Positions 9,692-20,013 are shown, counted from the stretch's first letter. The stretch is DNA of 43,026 nucleotides from an uncultured Clostridia bacterium (GCA_947630545.1 CANRHX010000013.1:1-43026); one strand, 5' to 3'. Numbers and translations: made by a program. The notes: generated by a model from the sequence alone, not told the origin.

Positions 9692-10132
9692 CTATTGAGA
9701 TACTGGAATTTTAACAAGAGAAACAATTGCTTTAACTCCAGTTATTTTGAGAACGACAACTTCTGAGCCTTCTGGAATAGAATTTCCATTAAGATCTTCA
9801 GCTGACCAAACTTCTCCATTTACTTTTATTTGTCCTGTTCCTTCTATAGAATTTAATTCTTTAACTACAATACCGTGTTTACCAATAATAGAAAATACAT
9901 TAGTATTTACAGTATCTGTTTTTAAAAATTTATTTACGAGAGGTCTAGTAGCAAATATAAGAATTACAGAAACTATTAAAAATATTGTTGTTTGAATAAC
10001 TAAATCTTGTATAAAAAAACTTGCAATCATAGCAAATATTGCACCTAATCCAAACCAAAATACTAAAAATCCTGTTGTAAATATTTCAGCAATAAAAAAT
10101 ACTCCTGCAACAATAAGCCAAATTTGCCACAT
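9692..10132 (-). CDS. NfeD family membrane protein
   Basis: TM segments plus C-terminal OB-like domain; paired with SPFH gene. Confidence 0.88.
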   Translation of the reverse strand: MWQIWLIVAGVFFIAEIFTTGFLVFWFGLGAIFAMIASFFIQDLVIQTTIFLIVSVILIFATRPLVNKFLKTDTVNTNVFSIIGKHGIVVKELNSIEGTGQIKVNGEVWSAEDLNGNSIPEGSEVVVLKITGVKAIVSLVKIPVSQ

Positions 10133-10234
10133 AAAAATACACTCCTTTAAAATATAACTATAATAATTATACTACAAAAATAGTAAAAAATAAATACTTT
10201 GGGAAGATTTTCTTCAAAAACTATATAAATAAGG

Positions 10235-10263
10235 TTGTAATTTTTATAAAAAAATGATATAGT
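10235..10263 (+). promoter_or_regulatory. sigma-A-like promoter TTGTAA-N17-TATAGT
   Basis: 10235-10240 and 10258-10263 upstream of pilin-like gene 10297. Confidence 0.55.
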
Positions 10264-10296
10264 AATGAAAGAATTTATTATTCAAAGGAGAAAAAT

Positions 10297-10773
10297 ATGT
10301 TGAGAGAAGAAAAAGGAGTAACATTAATTGCATTAGTAGTAACAATAATAGTTTTATTAATACTTGCAGGAGTAACAATTTCAAGCACTATGGATGGAGT
10401 GGATGATGCTCAAGAAAATAAATTATGGTCAGAATTAGAAGCAGTTCAACATGCTGTAGTTCAAAGATATACTAAATATCAATTAACGAAAGATACGAGT
10501 ATGTTAGTAGGAAAACAGGTTAATCCAGAACCTTTACCAAACGGTAAAAAATGGAAACTAAATCAAGCAGATTCTACAGAAGCAGAAAAAGCATATTATG
10601 AATTGAATACTGATGCATTGTCACAGTTAGGTTTAGAACCAGGAACTGGTTCATACACAGATACATATATAGTAAATTATTACACAGGAGAAGTTTATAA
10701 CAAAACAAGACAAAAAGTACCAAATGGAGAAACAGTCTTGTATATGACTCTTAAATTAGATAATGATAGTTAG
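10297..10773 (+). CDS. prepilin/pseudopilin-like protein
   Basis: MLREEKGVTLIALVVTIIVLLILAGVTIS type IV prepilin N-terminus. Confidence 0.75.
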   Translation: MLREEKGVTLIALVVTIIVLLILAGVTISSTMDGVDDAQENKLWSELEAVQHAVVQRYTKYQLTKDTSMLVGKQVNPEPLPNGKKWKLNQADSTEAEKAYYELNTDALSQLGLEPGTGSYTDTYIVNYYTGEVYNKTRQKVPNGETVLYMTLKLDNDS

Positions 10774-10806
10774 GCTTATAATAAGTTAATTTTAGGATGT
10801 GATGAT

Positions 10807-11745
10807 TTGAATTTAGAAAAATTAATACAAACTAATTTAAAGATAGATTCAAAAAAAATATATTTTAATGAACCTATGAAAAAACACACAAGTTTTAAAA
10901 TAGGTGGTTGCGCAGAATGTTTAATAAATGTGGATACAATAGACAATTTAAAGAAAATATTGGAATTTGCAAATACAAATAATATAAAATTAACTGTAAT
11001 AGGAAATGGTAGTAATATATTAGTGCTAGATGGTGGAATAAAAGGAATAACTTTAAAAATAAATATAAAAAAATACAAAATAAAGAATATGCAAGACTAT
11101 ATAGAAGTAAAAGTTGGAGCAGGGAATAATAATATAGAGTTAGCACAAAAGTTATTGAAAGCAGAAATTACAGGCTTTGAAGAAATATCTGGAATTCCAG
11201 GGACCATAGGTGGAGCAATTAGAATGAATGCAGGTGCATATGGTAAAGAAATCAAAGACATAGTGCAAGATGTAACTTTTATGGATTACAAAGGAAATAC
11301 TAGTACATTAGAAAATAAAGAATTAAAATTTGAATATAGAAATAGCATGTTTTCTAATAGAAAATATATTATACTAGAAACAACATTAAGATTACAAAAA
11401 GGAAATAAAGAAGAAATTAAACAAAAAATGTCAGAATATCAAAATTCAAGAAGAGAAAAACAACCACTAGATTCTCCTAGTGCTGGAAGTACATTCAAAC
11501 GCGGAGAAGATTTTATTACGGCAAAGCTAATAGATGAATGTGGCTTAAAAGGCTATAAAGTCGGTGGAGCAGAAATTTCTACAAAACATGCAGGATTTGT
11601 TATAAATAAGAACAATGCAACTGCAAATGATGTAATAGAACTTACAAATTACGTTAAAGAAAAAGTATTTGAAAAATTCCAAAAGACAATAAAATTAGAA
11701 ATAGAAATTATAGGAGAAGGCATAAATAGAGAGGAGGAGGCTTAG
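10807..11745 (+). CDS. murB: UDP-N-acetylmuramate dehydrogenase
   Basis: GFEEISGIPGTIGGAIRMNAGAYG; SPSAGSTFKRGEDFITAKLIDECGLKGYKVGGAEIS. Confidence 0.95.
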   Translation: MNLEKLIQTNLKIDSKKIYFNEPMKKHTSFKIGGCAECLINVDTIDNLKKILEFANTNNIKLTVIGNGSNILVLDGGIKGITLKINIKKYKIKNMQDYIEVKVGAGNNNIELAQKLLKAEITGFEEISGIPGTIGGAIRMNAGAYGKEIKDIVQDVTFMDYKGNTSTLENKELKFEYRNSMFSNRKYIILETTLRLQKGNKEEIKQKMSEYQNSRREKQPLDSPSAGSTFKRGEDFITAKLIDECGLKGYKVGGAEISTKHAGFVINKNNATANDVIELTNYVKEKVFEKFQKTIKLEIEIIGEGINREEEA

Positions 11746-11775
11746 TTAGAATAAAGCTAATCTAAGCTATAGAAA

Positions 11776-13479
11776 ATGAAAGGAATAATGCAATGGTTTA
11801 AATCAAGCACAAAAATGAAAAGGTGGATATTTTTAATTTTAGTAGGAATAATGCTTGCATGTTATGGCTTAGCTGAAATTTTAGTATTAAAAGAAGTTTC
11901 ATTTGCAGAGGTTGGAAAAATAGTAGTAGTCTTTGTTATAGGATTTATTGCTATCGTTTTCGGATTAATAGGATTAAATAAAAGAACTTTAGAAGTTTTA
12001 ATAGAATCAACAGATGGCAGAATGGAAAATAAAAAAAATATAAATGTTAAATCATTAATATTTAACAAAACCGTATATGATCAAGGACCTAATATTGTTG
12101 TAATAGGTGGTGGAACAGGATTAAATACTGTGTTAGCAGGACTAAAAAATTATACAAATAATATTACTGCAATAGTATCAGTTTCAGACTATGGAGAAGG
12201 TATTACAAATTCAAGAAAAGAATTAGAAATGTTACCTATGGATGATATTAGAGATAGTATGATAGCTCTTTCAGCTAAAGGTAATGAGATTAATAAATTG
12301 TTCAATTATGAATTTAAAGATGGTAAATTACAAGGACTTTCATTCTCAGATATATATTTCAGAGCTATGAATGATGTAAATAAAGATTTTACTAAATCTA
12401 TTATGAAAAGCAATGAAGTTTTAAATATAGTAGGACAAGTATTACCAGTTACATTAGATGAAATGCAAATATGTGCAGAATTTGATAATGGTTATATAGT
12501 AACTGAAAAATCCAAGATTTCTGAAATAGTTTCAGAAAAAATAACTAAAATAAATAGAGTTTATTTAAATCCTTCAAATTGTAGACCAGCTCCAGGAGTT
12601 GTTGAAGCAATTAGAAATGCAGATTGTATAGTAATAGGACCTGGAAGTTTATATACAAATGTTATACCTAGCTTATTAATAAATGGTGTGGCAAGAGCTT
12701 TAAAAGAAAGCACTGCAATTAAAATTTATGTAAGTAATATAATGACAGAACCAGGACAGACAGATAACTATAGTGTTTCAGATCACTTAAATGCAATAAT
12801 AGAGCATTGTGGTCAAGGAGTAGTAGACTATTGTATTTATGATACTGGCGAAATAATTCCAGAATTTATTCAAAAATACAATATAGAAGGACAAGATTTG
12901 GTTGAACAAGATATAGAAAAAACCAAAGGAATTAAATTTTTACAAAGAGATTTATCAAATATAACAGATGGATACATAAGGCATGATTCAAACTTAGTTG
13001 CTAAATCAATAATTGAACTTATTTGCGATGATTTGAAATATCAAGATAAGCAAAATGATCCACAATATTTAATGTTAAATAATAAATTAAGAGAAGATAA
13101 AAGAATCAGTAAAATGAAAAAACATGCAAAAAAAGAGAAAATAAAAACTTCAAATAAGAATGCAAAGAGTCAAATTAATGACATAAAAAGGAAAAGTAAA
13201 TTTAGCAATAAATATAGTGAAAGAATAGCATCCATAAAACAGGCAGATGAAAAAGCAAAAAGAAAAAACGATTCAAATAGAAAAGATAAAAACAGAACAA
13301 GTAGATTGGAAAAAAATCAAAATGAACACATAACAACTAAGTCAACCACACAAGTAAAAACATCAAAAACAATAAATAATAAAAATGAAAAACAAAAGGA
13401 AGTTGCAACAATATCAACAAGGAAAAAGACACCTCAAGAAATTAGAGAAGAAATGTTAAGAAAACTTGAAGGAAAATAA
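11776..13479 (+). CDS. yvcK: YvcK-family protein with N-terminal TM helices and Lys-rich C-terminal tail
   Basis: NIVVIGGGTGLNTVLAGLKNYTNNITAIVSVSDYGE...LPMDDIRDSMIALS. Confidence 0.9.
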   Translation: MKGIMQWFKSSTKMKRWIFLILVGIMLACYGLAEILVLKEVSFAEVGKIVVVFVIGFIAIVFGLIGLNKRTLEVLIESTDGRMENKKNINVKSLIFNKTVYDQGPNIVVIGGGTGLNTVLAGLKNYTNNITAIVSVSDYGEGITNSRKELEMLPMDDIRDSMIALSAKGNEINKLFNYEFKDGKLQGLSFSDIYFRAMNDVNKDFTKSIMKSNEVLNIVGQVLPVTLDEMQICAEFDNGYIVTEKSKISEIVSEKITKINRVYLNPSNCRPAPGVVEAIRNADCIVIGPGSLYTNVIPSLLINGVARALKESTAIKIYVSNIMTEPGQTDNYSVSDHLNAIIEHCGQGVVDYCIYDTGEIIPEFIQKYNIEGQDLVEQDIEKTKGIKFLQRDLSNITDGYIRHDSNLVAKSIIELICDDLKYQDKQNDPQYLMLNNKLREDKRISKMKKHAKKEKIKTSNKNAKSQINDIKRKSKFSNKYSERIASIKQADEKAKRKNDSNRKDKNRTSRLEKNQNEHITTKSTTQVKTSKTINNKNEKQKEVATISTRKKTPQEIREEMLRKLEGK

Positions 13480-13491
13480 TTGGAGGAACAA

Positions 13492-15531
13492 ATGAAAATA
13501 ACAAAGGAAAAATTAGATTTAGAAAATGGATTAACAAAAGAATGGTTAATAACAAATGGACTAGGAGGATATGCTAGTTCAAGTATAATAGGTGCAAATA
13601 CAAGAAAATATCATGGCTTATTGATAGCACCTTTAACGCCACCTGCAAGAAGATTTTTAGTATTTTCAAAACTTGATGAAGCATTGGAAATCGAAGACCA
13701 AAAATATGAATTATATACAAATGTTGGAAAAGAATACGTATCACAAGGCTTTAAATATTTAGAAAGTTTTGAAAAAGATATTGTACCAATTTTTAAATAT
13801 AAAATTAATGAAGTTGAGATAACTAAAAAAATTTGTATGGATTATGGAAAAAATACAGTAGGTATATATTATAAAATAAAGTCAGGTAATAAAGATTGTA
13901 AACTATCTTTAGCACCAATTATTAATTTTAGAGATTTCCATACTATGAATACAGGGCATGAATTTGAATTAAAGCAAACCATAAAAAACAACAAAGTAAA
14001 AGTAATAATAGATAATTATAATTCATTTCCAATTTATATGAAATTATCGGAAGGATACTATATAGAACATACAAATGATACATTTAGCAATATGTTCTAT
14101 TTAGAAGAACAAAAAAGAGGATTTTACCCTGAAGAAAACCATGCCGTTCCAGGAGTATTTGAAGTTAATATTGAAAAAAATACTGAAAAAGAAATATCAT
14201 TTGTACTTTCATTCGAAGAAAATATAGATGAAATAGATGTTAAACACTTAATATTAAAAGAAAGAAATAGACAAAATGAATTATATAATAATTCATTACT
14301 AGTAGATAAAAAGACTACTATTAAGAAAACTAAGAAAGAATTAGAAGAAGAAAAGTTAATAAAAAATATAATAACAGCTACAGATAACTTTGTAGTTAAA
14401 AGACCTTCTTTTGGGCTTCACACAATAATTGCAGGTTATCCATGGTTTTTAGACTGGGGAAGAGATACTTTAATTTCTTTTGAAGGATTATTATTAGTTA
14501 CAAGGAGGTATGACTTAGCAAAAGAAGTCTTACTTACAATGGTAAGAGATATAAAATATGGACTAGTTCCTAATGGATATTCTGGATTTGATAATAGACC
14601 TTTGTATAATAGTGCGGATAGTTCACTATTGCTATTTGAACAAATACAAAAATTTATAAATTACACTGGTGATTTGGATTTTGTAAAAGAGAATTTATAT
14701 GAAAAGTTAAAACTTGTAATTGATAATTATATAACAGGTATTGATGTTGATAACAATAATATATATTTAGATGAAGATTATTTAATTGTGTCTGGAACAG
14801 AAGATACACAAAATACTTGGATGGATGCAAAATTTGATGGAGTTGCTGTTACTCCTAGAAATGGCAAAACGGTAGAATTAAATAGCCTATGGTATAATGC
14901 AAATAAAATTATGGCTTATTTAGTAGGTAAATTTGAAACAAAGTCAGAAAGTAGTAAATATGAAAAATTAGCAAAACAATGTCAAAAATCATTTAACGAA
15001 AAATTTTATAATAAAAAAAGAAAATGTTTGTATGATGTTTTAGGAGATAATAAAATTAGACCAAATCAGTTATTTAGTATGAGTTTAACTTATCCAATTA
15101 TAGATTTACAATCAGAAGAAGCAAAAAATATTATTAATGTCGTTGAGAAAAAATTACTTAATAATTATGGCTTAAAAACTTTAGCAAAGGGTGAAGAAAA
15201 TTATGTAGAAATATATGAAGGTGATCCAAAACAAAGAGATAAAAGTTATCATCAAGGTATTACTTGGCCATGGTTACTTGGATTATATTATAATTCATTA
15301 AAAAACATATTAAATCACACTAAAGCTAAGAAAGACAAACAAGAAATCGAAGACAAAATAGATAAATTTAGAACTAAAGTTAAGAAAACATTTAAAACTG
15401 AAATTTACGAAAATGGTTGCATAGGTTCTATTTCAGAACTTTATGATTCTTCTAAACCACAATTACCAAAGGGAGCATTTGCTCAAGCTTGGAGTGTATC
15501 AGAAATATTTAGAATTATTTTAGGAGCATAA
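13492..15531 (+). CDS. glycogen debranching enzyme (amylo-alpha-1,6-glucosidase family)
   Basis: WLITNGLGGYASSSIIGANTRKYHGLLIA; WFLDWGRDTLISFEGLLL; SD ggagg before ATG 13492. Confidence 0.93.
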   Translation: MKITKEKLDLENGLTKEWLITNGLGGYASSSIIGANTRKYHGLLIAPLTPPARRFLVFSKLDEALEIEDQKYELYTNVGKEYVSQGFKYLESFEKDIVPIFKYKINEVEITKKICMDYGKNTVGIYYKIKSGNKDCKLSLAPIINFRDFHTMNTGHEFELKQTIKNNKVKVIIDNYNSFPIYMKLSEGYYIEHTNDTFSNMFYLEEQKRGFYPEENHAVPGVFEVNIEKNTEKEISFVLSFEENIDEIDVKHLILKERNRQNELYNNSLLVDKKTTIKKTKKELEEEKLIKNIITATDNFVVKRPSFGLHTIIAGYPWFLDWGRDTLISFEGLLLVTRRYDLAKEVLLTMVRDIKYGLVPNGYSGFDNRPLYNSADSSLLLFEQIQKFINYTGDLDFVKENLYEKLKLVIDNYITGIDVDNNNIYLDEDYLIVSGTEDTQNTWMDAKFDGVAVTPRNGKTVELNSLWYNANKIMAYLVGKFETKSESSKYEKLAKQCQKSFNEKFYNKKRKCLYDVLGDNKIRPNQLFSMSLTYPIIDLQSEEAKNIINVVEKKLLNNYGLKTLAKGEENYVEIYEGDPKQRDKSYHQGITWPWLLGLYYNSLKNILNHTKAKKDKQEIEDKIDKFRTKVKKTFKTEIYENGCIGSISELYDSSKPQLPKGAFAQAWSVSEIFRIILGA

Positions 15532-15592
15532 TGGTAGTATTGTCAACTACACCCAGAGGCTTTAAATTAATTATGAAGGGGGATGATTTAAG

Positions 15593-16612
15593 TTGACAAT
15601 TGAAGAACTTGAAAAAGAACTAAAATCGGGGAATTTGCAAAATTTATACCTTTTTTATGGTGAAGAATTATATTTACTTGAATCATCTTTAAAAAAGATA
15701 AAATCCCTTTTCGGAGAAGCTGTAAAGGGGATAAATTATGTTGTAATTGATGAAACAAACTTAACAAGTCTAATTTCAGAAATTGAAACTCCAAGTTTTG
15801 GATATGATAAAAAACTTATTATTGTTAAGAATACGGGATTATTAAAAAAAGAGGGAAAAAGAAAAAATATAGAACTTTCTAAATTTAAAGAAAAGTTAAA
15901 TGAATATATTTTAAACAATATTAAAATAATAAAAGAAACTGTAATTTTAGTAATAATAGAAGATGATATACAAAAACAAGATATAGTTTCAACTATAGAG
16001 AAATATGGGGTTTCAGTTAAGTTTGATGCCCAAAAACCTATGCAAATAGAAAAAAGAATAAAATCAATATGTAATGGTTATAAAGTAAATATTAATTCAG
16101 ATACGATAAAATATTTTATTGAATGTTGTGGAACTAATATGCAAGAATTAATAAATGAAATTAGAAAACTTATAGAATATGCTGAGGAAAATGGAACAAT
16201 AGATAAAGGTATGATAGATAAATTATCCATAAAAAAATTAGAAAGTATTATATTTGAACTTACTGATAATTTAGGAAAAAAACAAATAAAAGAAGCTTTA
16301 AATGTAATGAACAATTTGATATATGCAAAAGAGCCAATTCAAAAAATTTTAATAACATTATACAATCATTTTAAAAAATTATATTTTGCAACACTTGCAT
16401 TAAAAAACAATAAAGATTTAATAGAAGTGTTAAATTTAAAGCCAAATCAAACTTTTTTAGTAAATAAATATAAAATGCAAGCTAAATATTTTAAAGAAAT
16501 GGAATTAAAAAATATTTTACAAAAATTAATAGATTTAGACTATAAATATAAAATTGGTGAAATAGATTTGCAAGTTGGATTGGAGTCAATTCTTTGTACA
16601 TATTGTAGTTAA
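15593..16612 (+). CDS. holA: DNA polymerase III subunit delta
   Basis: NLYLFYGEELYLLESSLKKIK...; TTG start with SD aaggggg. Confidence 0.9.
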   Translation: MTIEELEKELKSGNLQNLYLFYGEELYLLESSLKKIKSLFGEAVKGINYVVIDETNLTSLISEIETPSFGYDKKLIIVKNTGLLKKEGKRKNIELSKFKEKLNEYILNNIKIIKETVILVIIEDDIQKQDIVSTIEKYGVSVKFDAQKPMQIEKRIKSICNGYKVNINSDTIKYFIECCGTNMQELINEIRKLIEYAEENGTIDKGMIDKLSIKKLESIIFELTDNLGKKQIKEALNVMNNLIYAKEPIQKILITLYNHFKKLYFATLALKNNKDLIEVLNLKPNQTFLVNKYKMQAKYFKEMELKNILQKLIDLDYKYKIGEIDLQVGLESILCTYCS

Positions 16613-16632
16613 TAATAGTAATAAAATGTATA

Positions 16633-16679
16633 AAAAAACCATTTACTGATAAAAATAACTTAAAAGTAGGTGGTTTTTT
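16633..16679 (+). terminator. terminator-like hairpin whose 3' arm contains the SD of the next gene
   Basis: aaaaaaccatttact (16633-16647) / agtaggtggtttttt (16665-16679), 15 bp with two G.U pairs, abutting ATG 16680. Confidence 0.75.
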
Positions 16680-17357
16680 ATGTTATTAAAGGTAAGAAAA
16701 ATTTTTATAATTGTTTTATGTTTATTATGTATAGGAGCAATATTATTTATTGCAAGTAATAATGTTGAAGCTCTTTCAAAATATGGCTCAAGAGGTAATG
16801 AAGTTACACAAATACAAACTAAATTAAAAAGATGGGGATATTATAACGGAAGTGTAGATGGAATATATGGAAGTAAAACAGTAGAAGCAGTAAAATATTT
16901 TCAAAGAAAAAATGGATTAACTGCTGATGGAATAGCTGGACCTGCAACGTTAAAAGCTATGGGAATTACATCTTCAAGTAGTTCATCATCTTCTTCTGGA
17001 AGTAATTCGTCAAGCTTAAATTTGTTAAGTCATATTATTTATGCAGAAGCAAGAGGTGAACCTTATACAGGACAAGTTGCAGTAGGAGCCGTTATTATGA
17101 ATAGAGTAAAAAGCAGTTCTTTTCCAAATACTATTGCAGGAGTAATTTATCAGGCAGGTGCTTTTGATGGTGTAAGTGATGGACAAATTAATATGACACC
17201 AGATTCAACATCTAAAAAGGCTGCACAAGATGCTTATAATGGTTGGGATCCAAGTTATGGAGCTATATATTATTTTAATCCTTCAACTGCAACAAATAAA
17301 TGGATTTGGTCTAGACCTTTGACTGTTACTATTGGAAAACATAGATTTTGCAAGTAA
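16680..17357 (+). CDS. sleB: cell-wall hydrolase: signal peptide, PG-binding domain, SleB-like domain
   Basis: GSRGNEVTQIQTKLKRWGYYNGSVDGIYGSKTVEAVKYFQ; LLSHIIYAEARGEPYTGQVAVGAVIMNRV...FDGVSDGQIN. Confidence 0.9.
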   Translation: MLLKVRKIFIIVLCLLCIGAILFIASNNVEALSKYGSRGNEVTQIQTKLKRWGYYNGSVDGIYGSKTVEAVKYFQRKNGLTADGIAGPATLKAMGITSSSSSSSSSGSNSSSLNLLSHIIYAEARGEPYTGQVAVGAVIMNRVKSSSFPNTIAGVIYQAGAFDGVSDGQINMTPDSTSKKAAQDAYNGWDPSYGAIYYFNPSTATNKWIWSRPLTVTIGKHRFCK

Positions 17358-17419
17358 TAATAACTAATTGACAAATTTCATAAATGTGGTAAAATATTAG
17401 AAATAAAAGAGGTATAGAA

Positions 17420-17926
17420 ATGGAAGAAGAAACGCAATTAGAGAATCTAGATAAGCAACAAGCAATAAAAGTAGTGCAAGAAAAAGGAAAAAATTTAGAA
17501 TTTCTATCAGATAATTTACAGGACGATAAAGAAGTAGTAATGGAAGCTTTAAAACAAGATGCAGAAGCTTTAGAATTTGCATCAGACAGATTAAAAGATG
17601 ATAAAGAAATAATAATGTTTGCCACAAAGAAATCACCATGGACAGCATATTATGCTTCAGAAAGACTTAAAGCTGATAAAGAAGTTATTTTAGAAAGTGT
17701 AAAATCATATGGACAAACATTATATTATGCAAGTCAAGAATTACGTGATGATGAGGAAGTTGTTAGGGCAGCGATTACAAATAAAGGACTAATAATAAAA
17801 TATGCAAGTTTAAGATTAAGAGATAACAAAGAATTAGCAACAATTGCTATAAAACAAAACAAAGAAGCATATCATTTCTTAAGCGAAAGATTAAAAAAAG
17901 ACGAAGAAATAAAACAATTATTATAG
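17420..17926 (+). CDS. DUF4116-type repeat protein
   Basis: tandem ~24-25 aa repeats (LEFLSDNLQDDKEVVMEALKQDAEALEFASDRLKDDKEIIMFA...). Confidence 0.75.
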   Translation: MEEETQLENLDKQQAIKVVQEKGKNLEFLSDNLQDDKEVVMEALKQDAEALEFASDRLKDDKEIIMFATKKSPWTAYYASERLKADKEVILESVKSYGQTLYYASQELRDDEEVVRAAITNKGLIIKYASLRLRDNKELATIAIKQNKEAYHFLSERLKKDEEIKQLL

Positions 17927-17936
17927 AGGAATAAAA

Positions 17937-18737
17937 ATGGAAAAATTAAAAAATATTAGAATATTTAAAATAAGTATTGTAAGATTATTTGCATATTTTT
18001 TAATTTACGCTTTTATAGGATTTATTATAGAGACAATATTCGGAGTTATCACAAAGGGAGTTTTAGAAAGTAGAACAAGTTTTATAAATGCTCCACTTTG
18101 TGGAGTTTATGGGATTGGTGCAACAATAATGATTGCATCTTTGCAATCCTATAAAGACAGCAAATCTCAAATATTTTTTGTAAGTTTTATAGTAGGAACT
18201 ATAGTAGAATACTTAATTAGTTTTCTGTCAGAAGTTATATTACATGTAAAATGGTGGGATTATTCTGATAGAATATTAAATATAAATGGTAGAGTATGCC
18301 TATATTATTCAATATTTTGGGGATTTTTGGGATTATTTTTAATGAAAGTTTTAAATCCACAAATAGATAAGTTCTTAAATTATATAAAGCGAAAATTAAA
18401 TATTAAATTATTAAATTCATTAATTATTTTCACAATTATCTTATTTGTCATAGATTTCTTTTCAACGTGGATTGCAATAGATTTGTTTACTACGAGGATG
18501 ATAGTAAAAAACGATATAAATGTAAAAAACAAGGAAGCAATTATACAAAAATATGAAGAAATATATGGAAATGAAACTTTATCAAATTTTATCTATACAT
18601 TCTGGGGAGATAAAAGAATGATAAAAACATATCCAAATATAAAAGTTCAAGATATAGAAGGAAATGATGTATATTTAGATATGTATTTAAAAGATATTCA
18701 AACATACTTTATAAAAGTATTTGATAAAAATTTATAA
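17937..18737 (+). CDS. putative ABC-transporter permease (PF06541-like) membrane protein
   Basis: IYAFIGFIIETIFGVITKGVLESRTSFINAPLCGVYGIGA. Confidence 0.75.
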   Translation: MEKLKNIRIFKISIVRLFAYFLIYAFIGFIIETIFGVITKGVLESRTSFINAPLCGVYGIGATIMIASLQSYKDSKSQIFFVSFIVGTIVEYLISFLSEVILHVKWWDYSDRILNINGRVCLYYSIFWGFLGLFLMKVLNPQIDKFLNYIKRKLNIKLLNSLIIFTIILFVIDFFSTWIAIDLFTTRMIVKNDINVKNKEAIIQKYEEIYGNETLSNFIYTFWGDKRMIKTYPNIKVQDIEGNDVYLDMYLKDIQTYFIKVFDKNL

Positions 18738-18789
18738 TAACTAAATAGTGTAAAGTAATCTAAAAAAATAACTAAAGGGAGGAATAAAA

Positions 18790-20013
18790 ATGACAACATT
18801 TGAAGATTTAAAATGGAGAGGATTAATAAAAGATATATCAAGTGAAGAATTAGAAGAAAAATTAAACAAGGGTGGAATGACATTTTATATTGGAACAGAT
18901 CCAACAGCTGATAGTTTACATGTTGGACATTTATCAAGTTTTCTAATTTCAAAAAGATTACAACTAGCTGGGCATCATCCAATTTTATTAGTAGGTGGTG
19001 GAACTGGTTTAATAGGAGACCCTAGACCTACTACAGAAAGAGCCATGGCAAGTAAAGAACAAATTGAATATAATTTTAACAAATTAAAAAAACAAGTTGA
19101 AGATATATTTGGATTTGAAGTAGTGAATAACTATGATTGGATTAAAGATATAAATGTATTAGACTTTTTAAGAGATTATGGAAAATTTTTTAATATTAAT
19201 AATATGTTAAATAAAGACATAATTAGAAGAAGACTAGAAAATGGAATTACATATACAGAATTTTCTTATACCATATTACAAGCATTAGATTTTAAGTATT
19301 TACATGAAAACAGAGGGGTAGATTTACAATGTGCAGGTTCTGACCAATGGGGAAATATAACATCTGGAATAGATTTAATTAGAAAAGCTACAGGAGATGA
19401 AGTCTATGCCTTTACAATGCCACTTGTTACTGATTCACAAGGTAAGAAATTTGGTAAAAGTGAAGGAAATGCTTTATGGTTGGATAAAGAAAAAACGTCA
19501 AGTTATAAATTATATCAATTCTTTATAAATGTTGAAGACTGCATGGTTATTGATTATTTGAAGATTTATACCTTTTTATCAAAAGAGGAAATAGAAGAAT
19601 TAGAAAAAGAAAATAATGCACATCCAGAGGAGAGAAAAGCACATAAAGCTTTAGCTAGAGAAATTATAACATTTTTACATGGAAAAGATGAATATGATAA
19701 GGCTGTAAGCCTAGCTGAACACTTATTTAGCAATAATTTTAAGGATTTATCTAAAAGAGATATTGAAGAATTGTTTGCAACTAATGATATAAAGGAAGTT
19801 TCATGCAATAAAAATATTGTTGATTTTTTAGTTGATATGCAAGTTGTTTCAAGTAAAAGGGAAGCTAGAGAGTTTGTTTCAAACGGAGCAATTTCTATTA
19901 ATGGAGATAAAGTAAATGATATAAATTTTATTGTTGATGATTCTTGCTTTATCGATGATACATATATAGTTGTAAAAAGAGGTAAAAAGAATTATTATAT
20001 TGGAAAGAAATAG
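18790..20013 (+). CDS. tyrS: tyrosyl-tRNA synthetase
   Basis: FYIGTDPTADSLHVGHLSSF; KFGKSEGNALWLD; C-terminal S4 domain. Confidence 0.97.
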   Translation: MTTFEDLKWRGLIKDISSEELEEKLNKGGMTFYIGTDPTADSLHVGHLSSFLISKRLQLAGHHPILLVGGGTGLIGDPRPTTERAMASKEQIEYNFNKLKKQVEDIFGFEVVNNYDWIKDINVLDFLRDYGKFFNINNMLNKDIIRRRLENGITYTEFSYTILQALDFKYLHENRGVDLQCAGSDQWGNITSGIDLIRKATGDEVYAFTMPLVTDSQGKKFGKSEGNALWLDKEKTSSYKLYQFFINVEDCMVIDYLKIYTFLSKEEIEELEKENNAHPEERKAHKALAREIITFLHGKDEYDKAVSLAEHLFSNNFKDLSKRDIEELFATNDIKEVSCNKNIVDFLVDMQVVSSKREAREFVSNGAISINGDKVNDINFIVDDSCFIDDTYIVVKRGKKNYYIGKK

